Assembly (NCBI RefSeq): GCF_029931775.1
Contig: NW_026612052.1
Coordinates: 372,001-436,000, forward strand
Reading direction: 5' to 3'
DNA length: 64,000 nucleotides
From: Euleptes europaea
Taxonomy: Eukaryota > Chordata > Lepidosauria > Squamata > Sphaerodactylidae
Of this stretch, positions 42,080-52,311 are shown piece after piece (position 1 is the stretch's first letter; each line of letters opens with the position of its first letter). A program made the translations under genes and the position numbers. The notes under the pieces were generated by a model. The model was not told the DNA's origin. It was given only the letters and a program-made list of their open reading frames with translations, and did not search any database.

Positions 42080-42980
42080 TTCAGTTGATTTACTGAATAT
42101 TAGAGCAATTGAGCCAGTTGGCCCTTTCACACAGTGACCTCACTCATATTAAGTTTAAATTGAATCTGTTCCCCCTCCCCGTTAAATTGAAGACTCCAAT
42201 TGTGTAATATAATGATGTTCTTGGATGCCTCCTCCCCATTCAGTGTATATTGCATTATCTTGTTGCCAGAACTCAACAACAGTAGACCCTAGAAAAGAAT
42301 TTTAAATTGTAAGGTTGTGCAGTTACCCCCAATAAGGTTAATCGGTTCTTACCACCTTACCATGGATACACATGCTCTGTGGAAGTATTCTTTCCCTGGT
42401 CTATGCATTTATAAAAGCTAGCCATCCTCAAAGGAAATTGTGCAGTCCCTGGAGAAACACCAACTTATAAGATGTAATAGCTCCTAAAGAGAACAATTTC
42501 CCCACCAGTGTTTCTTTTTCTCCTCCAAGATTAAATATGCACCAGACTTTTTGGTCATCATAATTGATTACATCCCCCCACCATGAAACCAAACTTTATA
42601 AGTTGTCATCACCTTGTATATTGAAAATTATGATTCAGAGAAAGTTCTAGGAAGAGGGTTAGATCCCCTGGAGGTTCTCCATGGGCACAGGGTTTTGTAC
42701 TCATGAAGCACAATGCTTTCTCCTTTTGCTTCCTTCAGCAGCCTGAAATGCCCCCTTCCAATCCAGTCACCTTTCCCTCAGGCACACGATTAGTGGGTGT
42801 CAATTGGATTTATTGAACATTTTTCTCCACTTCCATATTGTCTCTTTTTGTACTTGGTTACTCCCTGTGTTAATTATGGTGGTTGAAAAGCTCCCAGGAG
42901 ACACCCAGGTTGGGAAAAGCCTCACCAAACCATACAGGCTTGACTTTACAGCCAGAAACATGGCATATGTTTCATATGGT
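42080..42980. other. Intergenic DNA, nothing recognised
   Basis: No OR motif, domain or clear repeat. Confidence 0.4.
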
Positions 42981-42985
42981 AACAC

Positions 42986-44037
42986 TAGGGTTGCCAACCT
43001 CCAGGTATTAAAGGAAACAAAAACCTATGCTGCTCTAGTATAGACTGAGGAAACAACCAGCACGAAGGCTCAATTAAACCTTAATAGCACATACCATATC
43101 AAAGTTTACTGCACATTTATTCGTCAAAAAAATTACCTATACTTTATATACAATACCAATAGACCTAAACTCCCTACTGGGTTGGTCGCTTCTGGGTTGA
43201 TAACTGCTCAGCCAGCAGGTGCGCAAAATAATATCAGTGAGCTAGCCAAAGAATGTCTCATTGCCACACTGTAAATTCAATGTTTGACAAACGCACAAGC
43301 TCCCGGGTGGAAGATGGCAAGGATGCGGAGCCGGTCTTTCACACGTTTCAATCCTTCTTCAGCTTGTCCATCAATTACTTCCACACAGGTAAGGATACAG
43401 CATCACTTGTGCTGCAAATCACCTCTGGGACACAGTATGTAGTATGTACATCTGCTCAGTATTGGGAATCTTCCCGACGCTATCAAAGACAAGCTCCACT
43501 TCCTTGCCATCTTCTACCCGGGAGCTTGCGCGTTTGTCGAACATTGAATTTACAGTGTGGCAACAAGACATTCTTTGGCTAGCACAGCCCCGGGAAAGTA
43601 TTCTTTTATGTAGCAGCGCTGAGACTTTTCTGTTGTGCTTACATTGATATTATTTTGCGTGCCTGCTGGCTGAGCAGTTATCAACCCAGCAGTGACCAAC
43701 CCAGTAGGGAGTTTAGGTCTATTGGTATTGTATATAAAATATAGGTTATTTTTTTTAAAGAATAAATGTGTAGTAAACTTTGATTGATATGTTATATGCT
43801 ATTAAGGTTTAATTGAGCCTTCATGCTGGTGGTTTCCTGGTGGTTTCCTCAGCCTCCAGGTATTAGTTGGAGATCTCCCACTGTTACAACTCATCTGAGC
43901 CAATACAGATCAGTTCACCTGGAGAAAATGGCTGCTTTGGCAATTGAAGTCCCTCACCTCCCCAAACCCCGCCCTACTCAGGCTCTGCCACAAAAATCTC
44001 CAGGTATTTCCCCACCAGGAGCTGAGAACTCTAGGTA
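42986..44037 (+). mobile_element. hAT-type TAGGGTTGCC element split by a foldback insertion
   Basis: The left piece is 42986-43010 (TAGGGTTGCCAACCTCCAGG); the right piece runs from about 43853 with the family body up to about 44037. The interruption is the foldback at 43011-43852. Confidence 0.8.
43011..43852. mobile_element. Foldback element F1 inside the hAT-type element
   Basis: 842 bases flanked by an exact 13-base duplication, CCTCCAGGTATTA (42998-43010 and 43853-43865). The two arms (about 43050-43330 and 43480-43850) are inverted copies, with shared words such as 'aaactccctactgggttggt' and 'gataactgctcagcc'. No protein domain. The central part holds a minus-strand CTGAAGA...GAAAC motif (43345-43362). 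Duplication length and structure suggest a retroelement, perhaps Penelope-derived, rather than a DNA transposon. Confidence 0.8.
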
Positions 44038-44039
44038 AC

Positions 44040-44930
44040 ACCTCTATTTTGTGCAAAGGAACAGATTAGTCCTTTTTATGGGGTGTGGAGGGGGAGACCT
44101 AAAAAGATGCAGTCTCTTCTGTGTGTGGGTGAGAGAGTGTTGCCATATGTGGAACTGTGTGTGAAGCTATGCAGAAGGACCAACATCCACTTTATGCATA
44201 CACCCATCCGCAGACTTCCAAGGGGGATGGAGGACAGATGCACATATTTCAGCACCCTTTCTATGGTTTCTTTTCTTAGTCTGCTATTGAACTTAATTCT
44301 AGCTCTAGAAATATTGAGAAGACCACTATAAGAACAAACAATTGGATTTTTAAGGTTTGTCCTGGATAAAATATTTATTTTAATTATCATTTGTATAAGC
44401 AGTTATGAGTAGGAACAACTACGAACTTTAAGTCAAACATATTCTTTCTTGACATATGTTAACTGCTGAAGTGGTTGCAACTTACATTCATATAAGAGCT
44501 GTTTAAGAAAAATAAAGGCTTGTGTCATTAGTCTGGTTCCTCTCATTTCTAAAGATTTTTGAATATAATAGATGGAAAGCTTAGCACTGTTACATAGAAA
44601 TGCCATACCTATACAGAAACTCGTTTAACAATACAAGAATAATTAGTTTAATCTAATTGAAATCAAAAGACACCATGAAGGAACATTACCATCAGGAGAT
44701 GGTAATGGCATCTCAAGTCACAAACAAAAGACATAGAAACAAGGAAAGAATGTAAGAGGGGGGGAAAGAGAGAAGAAAATAGATGATAGACATTCAATGA
44801 AATCATGATTCTTATCAAACTGTGTTTTGAGTGTACTACAGTAGAAATGAAATCATTTGAAATACCATGGGCTGGCTCCAACCAGCTTTTCTGCTGATAT
44901 ACAAAGATGGAGAGGTCCCATTTGACCACC
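44040..44930. other. Intergenic DNA with a dispersed repeat piece
   Basis: 44860-44932 belongs to the unclassified repeat of 3915-4360. Otherwise nothing. Confidence 0.4.
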
Positions 44931-44936
44931 AAAAAA

Positions 44937-45224
44937 AGAAGAGAAGAAGAGTTGGTTTTTTATATGCCAACTTTCTCTACCATTTAAGGGAGACTCAAAC
45001 CAGCTTACAATCACCTTCCCTTCACCCTGCGAGGTAGGTGGGACTGAGAGAGTGTGACTAGCCCAAGGTCACCCAGCTGGCTTCATGTGTAGGAGTGGGG
45101 AAACAAATCCAGTTCACCAGATTAGCATCTGCCGCTCATGTGAAGGAGTGGGGAATCAAACCCAGTTCTCTAGATCAGAGTCCATCACTCCAAACCACCA
45201 CTCTTAACCATTACACCATGTTGG
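44937..45224 (-). mobile_element. tRNA-derived SINE, nearly full length
   Basis: The minus strand begins ATGGTGTAATGGTTAAGAGT and ends at the AAGAAGAG tract read on +. Same family as 38955-39276. It lies 170 bases after the stop of the OR at 45393, in the same orientation. Confidence 0.85.
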
Positions 45225-45392
45225 TGTGATGCTGTGAATCATAGGACCTGTATGTACAAAAGCCAGGTGTGATGGGGGGTTGTATTATGGAGGAGAATTG
45301 GGCAAGATTGAGTGGAAAAACTGGCTGGATCTAACCTTATGGCTGGAATAAAGCTGACATTCCTTTTGCATGCTGAACAGTACTGCTGGTGT

Positions 45393-46325
45393 TTACTGGG
45401 AAGAAGACATCCTTTTTAGTTGTCTCCCTAAGGCATCTTTGACATCTTGGTTCCTTAGGCTGTATATTAGTGGGTTCAACATTGGAATGACTATGGTGTA
45501 AAAGACAGAAACTACTTTGCCTTGGTTAGGGGAAGCCATGGCCCCAGGTTGGCCATACATAAAAAATGCTGTCCCATAGAACAAGGTTACAGCCATGATA
45601 TGAGAAGTACATGTTGAGAAGGCTTTGTATCTCCCTGGAACAGAAGGTATGTGCATGATTGTAGCAACAATGTATCCATAGGAGATTAGGACAATTGTCG
45701 CTGTTACAACTATGATAAAACCACACATTGCTAGGAGTACAATTTCATTGACAAAAGTGTTTGTATAAGAGGCCTGAATAACAGCTGGGACATCACAAAA
45801 GAACTGGTTGACTTCACCTGACTCACAATAAGGCAAGCTGAAAGTGAGGCCCGTCTGTGTGCAGCAATTTAGAAAGCCGAAGAAGTACGAAACGGCCACC
45901 AGAAGTGCACAGGTCTTTTTGGACATGGTCATATGGTAAAGCAAAGGGCTGCAGATGGCACTGAACCTGTCGTATGCCATGACCGCCAAGAAGAAACACT
46001 CGGTAGTACCAAAGAGAGAGAAGAAGAACATTTGAATGGCACATCCATTGTAGGAAATGCCCTTCTTCCTAGTTGCAAAGTTCAACATGGCTTTGGGAGT
46101 GATTATGGAAGAATAGCAAATATCTAAGAAGGACAAGTTCTTCAGGAAGTAGTACATAGGACTGTGGAGTTGTGCGTCAATGGTGATGATGGTGACCATG
46201 CCAATATTCCCCATCAAAGTGATGATATAAAGCAGCAGGAAGAGGAAGCACAGACCAAGCTGCAGTTCACGGTCACCTTGGAATCCCACTAAGATGAACT
46301 GTGTGATCATGGTGCAGTTTTCCAT
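45393..46325 (-). CDS. Olfactory receptor, class II, OR5/8/9-type (copy 2)
   Basis: 310-residue odorant GPCR and clear paralog of the gene at 39284. It has NCT glycosylation at residue 3, GNIGMVTII in helix 1, LHSPMYYFLKNLSFLDICYSS in helix 2, MAYDRFSAICSPLLY at helix 3, [18 protein letters not shown] into helix 6 and NPLIYSLRNQDVKDAL at the end. In the second outer loop the first two cysteines are present (PYCESG, FFCDVP) but the third is a tyrosine (QASYTN where the paralog has KASCSA), so the second loop disulfide seen in other class II ORs cannot form. DRF replaces DRY, shared with the paralog. A SINE sits about 43 bases upstream of ATG in the same orientation, and no AG acceptor occurs in that gap. 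The frame is intact; function is uncertain. Confidence 0.95.
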   Translation of the reverse strand: MENCTMITQFILVGFQGDRELQLGLCFLFLLLYIITLMGNIGMVTIITIDAQLHSPMYYFLKNLSFLDICYSSIITPKAMLNFATRKKGISYNGCAIQMFFFSLFGTTECFFLAVMAYDRFSAICSPLLYHMTMSKKTCALLVAVSYFFGFLNCCTQTGLTFSLPYCESGEVNQFFCDVPAVIQASYTNTFVNEIVLLAMCGFIIVVTATIVLISYGYIVATIMHIPSVPGRYKAFSTCTSHIMAVTLFYGTAFFMYGQPGAMASPNQGKVVSVFYTIVIPMLNPLIYSLRNQDVKDALGRQLKRMSSSQ

Positions 46326-46367
46326 ATTGTTTGGTGGGATGGAGAATAAAAGATTGGGGGCAGGGGG

Positions 46368-46622
46368 GAGAGAAGAAGAAGTTGGTTTTTATACCCTGCT
46401 TTTTTTCTCTACTTTTAAGGAATCTCAAAGCAGCTTACAATCACCTTCCCTTTCCCTTCCAACAACCAACACCTTGTGAGGTTGTTGGGGCTGAGAGAGT
46501 TCTGAGAGAACTGTAACTAGCCCAAGGTCACCCAGTAGGCTTCATGTGGAGAAGCAGGAAAACAAGCTCACTTCACCAGATTAGAGTTCACCGCTCTTAA
46601 CCACTACACCATGCTGGTTCTT
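46368..46622 (-). mobile_element. tRNA-derived SINE close upstream of an OR start codon
   Basis: The minus strand starts ATGGTGTAGTGGTTAAGAGC and ends with a CTTCTTCTTC tail about 43 bases before the ATG of the OR at 45393. Part of the head/body is deleted. Confidence 0.85.
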
Positions 46623-46861
46623 GTTAACACTGACTGGGTTAAAATTGAGAAAATTGGGAGTTTGGGTTAACAGTGTGCCAGTTTTACCCTTGTGAGATCA
46701 CACTAAATTTTTGGATTTCAGTAATTCGCAGCAGAAGCCCTCTACATTTAACAGAATATCCTACTGGTCGCTTTTTGACAAACAGCCCCATGGTGCAACA
46801 GTTATCTTGCTTGAAAGAATTTCAGACCTGAAAGAGAAAAGGCGATGTGAGCAAAATTGTT

Positions 46862-47222
46862 CTGAGAGAGGAGGAGGAAAAGGAAGAGGAGGAGGAGGAG
46901 AAGAAGAGTTGGTTTTTATATGCCAACTTTCTCTACCACTTAAGGAAGAATCAAACTGGCTTACAATCACCTTCCCTTCCCCACAACAGACACCCTGTGA
47001 GGTCGGTGGGGCTGAGAGAGCTCTAATAGAGCTGTGACTAGCCCAAGGTCACCCAGCTGGCTTCGCGTGTAGAAGTGGCAGCTGCCCTCCTCACTCTCTC
47101 CCCAGCTACGGCCCTGTTTCCATCACCTGTTATCTGATCCCTTTAACTGGAGATGCTGCCAGTTGAACCTGGAACCTGCTGCGTATCAAGCAGATGCTAT
47201 GCCACTGAGCAACAGCTCCTCT
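46862..47222 (-). mobile_element. Two SINE pieces: (CTT)n-tail family 3' part and another tRNA-type SINE
   Basis: 46862-47075 carries the tail GCATATAAAAACCAACTCTT and the family 3' body. 47110-47222 reads on the minus strand AGGAGCTGTTGCTCAGTGGC, CAGGTTCAACTGGCAGC, that is, A- and B-box words of the SINE type complete at 61740-61946. Confidence 0.75.
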
Positions 47223-48160
47223 CCAAGCTGTCTATGTGTATGTGTGTGGGTACATTGTAAATACACATGTGTGACTCTCTGTACATATAGGCCTGTACAC
47301 ACATTCAAACCATGTAATCCCTTTCATTCACTCTGGAGTGGTACATTCTGATTGTTTTAGCTCTATGGCTTCAAAAGCAGAACCGGATAAGATGGGTCAT
47401 ATAGCTTTTAGTATATCTTATGTGTCTGCTTTCTTTGTACATGTTGTCAGATGAAATAGGGTTACTAGTGACTTCAAAATATGGCCCCCAGAATATGGAA
47501 ATATATGTGTCCAAAATATTAGTTGATGTGGCCATGTCCCAGATAAAGTACTGAGGCCAGCACATACATACAATAAGAAAAACACTTGAATATTGGGAAG
47601 GAAGAGGAGGAATAAATCCAACAACATTTTTGAACAATATTATTAATTCCTCTCCATACTAGTGTTGTGATCTTGCTGTGTCAAAATGTTCTGTTCCCTG
47701 CAAATTTCTGTGAGCTTTGCTTGGGTGAATATACATTTTATACTTCTCATTTGTATATGTGCTGTGATCCAGAATTCCATAGTACATGCATAATGTTAAG
47801 TGAGCTCAGTCCATGCCCCAATCCTTTAAAAAACCACAACATAAACTCACTAACAGAAAATGTGCAAAAAGAATATGCGGTTCTGTTTCACAGTGCAAAC
47901 AATCTGGTTCAGAAAAGCATATTCTGGAAAAACATCCCATAGGACAGGAATTTGGAAACATCTCTAGTGGTAGCATCTCCATGAATGTGTTATCAGAAAG
48001 ATTACTTGTCCGCTGAAAAGACTTGTTTTTGAGTTGGCTCTGACTGGATGCAGGTTCTACCTATGATGAGCTGATTTCCAAATGCAACTCAGTTGAACCA
48101 CATCATTTTTTTTTCATGGCTACATACCCACCTTTCCACAAGCCTAAACATGATATGACT
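47223..48160. other. Intergenic DNA, nothing recognised
   Basis: No supported gene or repeat. Confidence 0.4.
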
Positions 48161-48163
48161 AGA

Positions 48164-48478
48164 ACATAAGAAAAGCCATGCTGGATCAGACCAAGGCCCA
48201 TCAAGTCCAGCAGTCTATTCACACAGTGGCCAACCAGGTATCTCTAGGAAGCTCACAAGCAAGATGACTGTAGCAGCATTATCCTGCCTGTGTTCCACAG
48301 AACCTAATAAAATAGGCATGCTCCTGTGATAATGGAGAGAATAGGTCTGCATCATGACTAGTATCCATTTTTACTAGTAGCCATGAAACCCCCTCTCCTC
48401 CATGAACAAGTCCACTCCTCTCTTAAAGCCTTCCAAGTTGGCAGCTATCACCACACCCTGGGGCAAGGAGTTCTACTA
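48164..48478 (-). mobile_element. CR1-type LINE 3' end
   Basis: Starts on + with 'acataagaaaagccatgctg' and runs to the C-terminal 'aaagccttccaagttggcag' region, the reverse of 26095-26428. Confidence 0.8.
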
Positions 48479-48489
48479 TGTGACTAAGG

Positions 48490-49010
48490 AGTTAACTATG
48501 TGACTAAGTAAAATATGCTAAGGTACACAGATCAAGCCTAGAATATGTAACATCTAATTTGCTGATAATTCCTGATGGGTAACCATGCTAGAGTGTAGTA
48601 AAAGAATAAAACAGGGCACCAAAAAGATCTACAATATGCATTCCCTGATTGTTATGCTGGGATAGAATTTGTTAGCTTTGAAGATGCCACTGGACTCCTC
48701 CCTCCTGCCCCGATTCTATTTCTTTGTTCCAACCTCTGCATTAACCATTGAACAAATGGTTCCAAGAATATGAAAGTCCCGATCAGCATGGCACCCTTCC
48801 ACATTCCGACAGAGGCAGAAATGGATCAGAAATGACACGAGAAGATAATCCTAGCCTTTCTCCAAAGGCATCACTTTTTTTCATTCTACAACATCCAAAG
48901 CTTCAGAGCCAAATGAACACTGCAGGGGTCTCTTATTTAAATCACTAAAAGTTAAAAAGTGGCAGAAGGTATGGCTTAAAGGTTTTGTTCACCTTCCCAT
49001 TCCTATGAAC
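48490..49010. other. Intergenic DNA, small dispersed repeat
   Basis: It holds a short piece of the repeat of 36885-36990 at 48655-48695. Otherwise nothing. Confidence 0.35.
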
Positions 49011-49011
49011 G

Positions 49012-49335
49012 AAGAAGAAGAAGAAGAAGACTTGGTTTTTATATGCCAACTTTCTCTACCACTTAAGGAAGAATCAAACTGGCTTACAATCACCTTCCCT
49101 TTCCCTACCCACAACAGACACCCTGTGAAGTAGCTGGGACTGAGAGAGTGTGACTAGCCCAAGGTCATCCAACTAGCTTCATGTGGAGGAGTGGGGAAAC
49201 AAATCCAGTTCACCAGATTAGCACCCACTGCTCATATGGAGGAGTGGGGAATCAAACCCAGTTCTCCAGATCAGAGTCTACCACTCCAAACCACCACTCT
49301 TAACCACTACACCACGCTGGCTCCACACCACGCTG
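49012..49335 (-). mobile_element. tRNA-derived SINE, full length
   Basis: The minus strand starts at GCCAGCGTGGTGTAGTGG near 49320, with both promoter boxes, and ends in (CTT)n, read as GAAGAAGAAG on +. A duplicated head fragment (ACACCACGCTGGC) precedes it. Confidence 0.88.
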
Positions 49336-49924
49336 GCAGTTAGCTCAATCTGATAGACCTGTAGTTGTTTCAGAAAATCGGTCTAAATATCTGCCTCAAG
49401 GATATTACTGTTATATGTCATGGTGATGACACCGTGGTAGTAGACGATCTCTCACCTTGATTTCCAAAGTGTGGGGATGGGACCCTCATTTCTTCCTTAT
49501 ATGTCTCAAAAGTCTCATTCCTTCGAAGCATCAAACATCTCATAGCTGTGTCAGAGCTATTGTTGTCTTCCACTGAGCTGGAGTCTCTTCCTACACAGAG
49601 CTGAGTTCATTGAAATGTTCTTGTGGCTTGCAAGCGTTCTCTTTTAAAATAACATTTCCTCTATTCAGATCCAGTCCCTAGAGTGCTGGCACATTCTAAT
49701 CTATAGAACTGATACAATATTTCCCAAATGTGAAAGGAGCATGCACAGAAGAGAGTTTTTATTTTCCCTTGTGCCTGTGTATAGCAAAGGGAAGAATACA
49801 TTGCTTAGGATGTATATCTGCCATATACACAGAATGAATCACAAAGAGAGTTTCTGTTTCCAGATTCCAATCTTTCATTTACAGCATATTTCAAGATATT
49901 AAGAAAGCACCACCAATAGACAGA
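49336..49924. other. Intergenic DNA, nothing recognised
   Basis: No supported gene or repeat. Confidence 0.4.
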
Positions 49925-49927
49925 CTA

Positions 49928-50505
49928 GGGTTGCCAAACTCCAGGTAATTGTGAAAGAAGACACCTCTGTACTAGTACCACAATCAGCACAGAAGCGAAT
50001 ATATATAACAAAGTGCAAAATATATATATAATGAATGCTACACAACATACAATCAATCATACAATGAAACATATAAGCAACATACTATCCTAGTGCTAAA
50101 ATGTACAATTCAATGAATCCTATAAAGTAGTACACACTGAATGGAGTGTCCTAATACATTTCATATAATTCTTGCTTCAAAGCCTTCACCATGGTCCACA
50201 TCCGGTACCACTGGGAAGAATACCACGTAGAGAATAGAAGGGGATACGTCCGTTTCGAAATCTTCTTCAGTCCACCTTCAATTCAATGTTTAGCAAATCA
50301 GTTCCATATCAATGTAATCATTTCCAGCATAGTTGTTTCATAGTAGTTATTTCTTACATCAGGATAGCTAACTGGTTCCACAGCAGGATAACCCAAAAGA
50401 GGTAGCAGTCTATGACATTGAAGTCCCTCCCCTCCCCAAACCCCACCCTCCTCAGGCTCTGCCCCAAAAACCTCCCGCCGATAAGGGGAGGGACCTGGCA
50501 ACCCT
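49928..50505 (+). mobile_element. hAT-type TAGGGTTGCC element split by foldback F2
   Basis: The left piece is 49928-49949 (TAGGGTTGCCAAACTCCAGG); the right piece is about 50412-50505, ending CTGGCAACCCTA. The interruption (49950-50411) starts with 'gaaagaagacacctctgtac', like the starts of F1 and F3, and has a minus-strand CTGAAGA...GAAAC motif at 50252-50270. Part of the hAT body is lost at the right junction. Confidence 0.75.
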
Positions 50506-50835
50506 ACAGATATACAGACTGACCTTTAAAAACCTTTGTGGACTGGGACCTGCACACTTGCAGGACTAGTATGAGTCTAGGCAGGAAATTTGATGTTTTC
50601 ATCAATATTTTATTTCTATCCCCTTTTGCAGGATGGTTAAAATTGCCAGTGCTTGTGGAATGGCTTCCCTGAGTGTCTTCAGAAGCCCCCTTCCCCACAG
50701 AAAACTGTGCAAGGCAGATCTGTTTAAAACGTCTTTTTGCTAGCAGTATTCTTTGATAATGGTTACTCTTTGGGGTGGTTTTAAATTGCTGTGAGGCAGA
50801 ATGTTTAATGGGGGTTTAGATACCATTATTCTAGG
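50506..50835. other. Intergenic DNA, nothing recognised
   Basis: No supported gene or repeat. Confidence 0.35.
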
Positions 50836-50988
50836 GTTTGGGGAGGGGAGGGACTTTAATGGGCTATAATGCCATAGAGTTCACCTTCCAAAGTGGCCAT
50901 TTTCTCCAGGTGAATGGATCTCTGTTGCCTGGAGATCAGTTGTAACAGTGGGAGATCTCCAGCCGCCACCTGGAGGCTGGCAACCTCT
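50836..50988 (-). mobile_element. hAT-type TAGGGTTGCC element, one end missing
   Basis: Body words 'ggagatctccagccgccacc' and end GGCTGGCAACCTC match the family in reverse orientation. Confidence 0.7.
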
Positions 50989-51034
50989 TTGCTACTTCCA
51001 TGCCATCTGAGCCTCCCTGTGTCCTCTTGCTGAG

Positions 51035-51259
51035 GCTAACCTTAGCGTTACCAACCTCCAGGTACTAGCTGGAGATCTCCTGCTATTACAACTGATCTCC
51101 AGCTGATAGAGATCAGTTCACCTGGAGAAAATGGCTGCTTTGGCAATTGGACTCTATGGCATTGAAGTCCCTCCCCACACAAAACTGCACCCTCCTCAGG
51201 CTCCACCCTAAAAACCTCCTGCCAGTGGTGAAGAGGGATCTGGCAACCCTAGCTAACCT
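51035..51259 (+). mobile_element. hAT-type TAGGGTTGCC element with exact 8-base duplication
   Basis: The element 51043-51251 (209 bases) runs from TAGCGTTACCAACC to CTGGCAACCCTA. GCTAACCT is duplicated exactly at 51035-51042 and 51252-51259. This copy fixes the family as hAT. It ends 50 bases from the OR stop at 51301. Confidence 0.9.
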
Positions 51260-51300
51260 GGCTGCACCCTCCTAGGGTTGGTAACCCTAATCTCTCCCCT

Positions 51301-52272
51301 TCATTTTTGCCCCTTTCCAGTGTCAATAGTTTGTGTCAGAAGCCCTGGTTTCCTGAGCAGAGTTTTCTTCAGAGCTTCTTTCACCTCTTGATTCCTGAGG
51401 CAGTAAATAATCGGGTTACAAAGAGGGACAACAACAGCATAAAGAATTGAGACCAATTTGCTAGAATTGAGGGAAGAGATGGCTTTGGGGCGGGCATAGA
51501 TGAAAATGCTTGCAGCATAGAAGATAACAACAACTGTGAGGTGGGAAGCACAAGTGGAGAAGGCTTTCTGGCGGCCCTTGGCAGAAGGGATGCGCAAGAT
51601 GGTGGAGATGATGTAAATGTAGGATAGGATAGTGACACAGAGTGGAGTCAGAAGAATAAACAAGGCTAAGATGAAGTCTGTCAGCTCAGACAAGGAATTG
51701 TCAGTGCAGGACAAGTTCAGAAGTGGGGATACATCGCAGAAAAAGTGGTTAATGACATTGGGGCCACAGTAAGACAGCTGTGATATCAGGAGGACCTTCC
51801 ACATGGAGATGAAGAAGCCACTCATCCAGGATGCTGCTGCTAGCTGGACACAGAGAGTGTGTCTCATGATCACTGGGTAGCGCAGAGGGAAGCATATGGC
51901 CACATAGCGGTCATAGGCCATGACAGCAAGGAGCACACACTCAGTGCAGCCTAATGCCAGGAAGAAATACAGTTGCATCATGCAGCCCACAAAGGAGATA
52001 TGTTTGTTCTTTAGTAGGAAGTTCGCCATCGTCTTAGGCATGGTGACAGTGATATACCAGATCTCTAGGAAGGACAAGTTGCACAGGAAGAGGTACATGG
52101 GCTTATGGAGGTTGACGTTCATCCAGATGGTCACCATTATTATTATGTTCTCGGTCAGTACCAAAAAGTAGACAATAAGGAACACCACAAAGAGCAAGAT
52201 TTGGAATTCTACAGATGTGGGAAAGCCCAGAAGAATGAACTCTCTGACTCTGGACTGGTTTTGTCTCTCCAT
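51301..52272 (-). CDS. OR6A2-like: Olfactory receptor, class II, OR6A-like (copy 2)
   Basis: 323-residue odorant GPCR. It has an NQS glycosylation site at residues 5-7, ENIIIMVTI in helix 1, [23 protein letters not shown] in helix 2, [25 protein letters not shown] at helix 3, loop-2 cysteines (SYCGPN, FFCDVS, NLSCTD), [17 protein letters not shown] into helix 6, FIYARPKAI in loop 3 and [16 protein letters not shown] in helix 7, followed by a slightly long tail. It pairs with the OR6A-like gene at 31761; [20 protein letters not shown] recalls mammalian OR6A2. On the minus strand a good acceptor (TTTCCATGTAG) lies 17 bases before ATG. A hAT-like element begins about 20 bases beyond that acceptor, in the presumed intron. 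No damage seen. Confidence 0.96.
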   Translation of the reverse strand: MERQNQSRVREFILLGFPTSVEFQILLFVVFLIVYFLVLTENIIIMVTIWMNVNLHKPMYLFLCNLSFLEIWYITVTMPKTMANFLLKNKHISFVGCMMQLYFFLALGCTECVLLAVMAYDRYVAICFPLRYPVIMRHTLCVQLAAASWMSGFFISMWKVLLISQLSYCGPNVINHFFCDVSPLLNLSCTDNSLSELTDFILALFILLTPLCVTILSYIYIISTILRIPSAKGRQKAFSTCASHLTVVVIFYAASIFIYARPKAISSLNSSKLVSILYAVVVPLCNPIIYCLRNQEVKEALKKTLLRKPGLLTQTIDTGKGQK

Positions 52273-52287
52273 GGTAGCAGGTGTGTT

Positions 52288-52305
52288 CTACATGGAAACA
52301 GTAGT
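52288..52305 (-). promoter_or_regulatory. Splice acceptor of OR6A-like copy 2
   Basis: The minus strand reads ACTGTTTCCATGTAG, ending at 52288, leaving 15 untranslated bases before ATG. Confidence 0.6.
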
Positions 52306-52311
52306 AACAAT

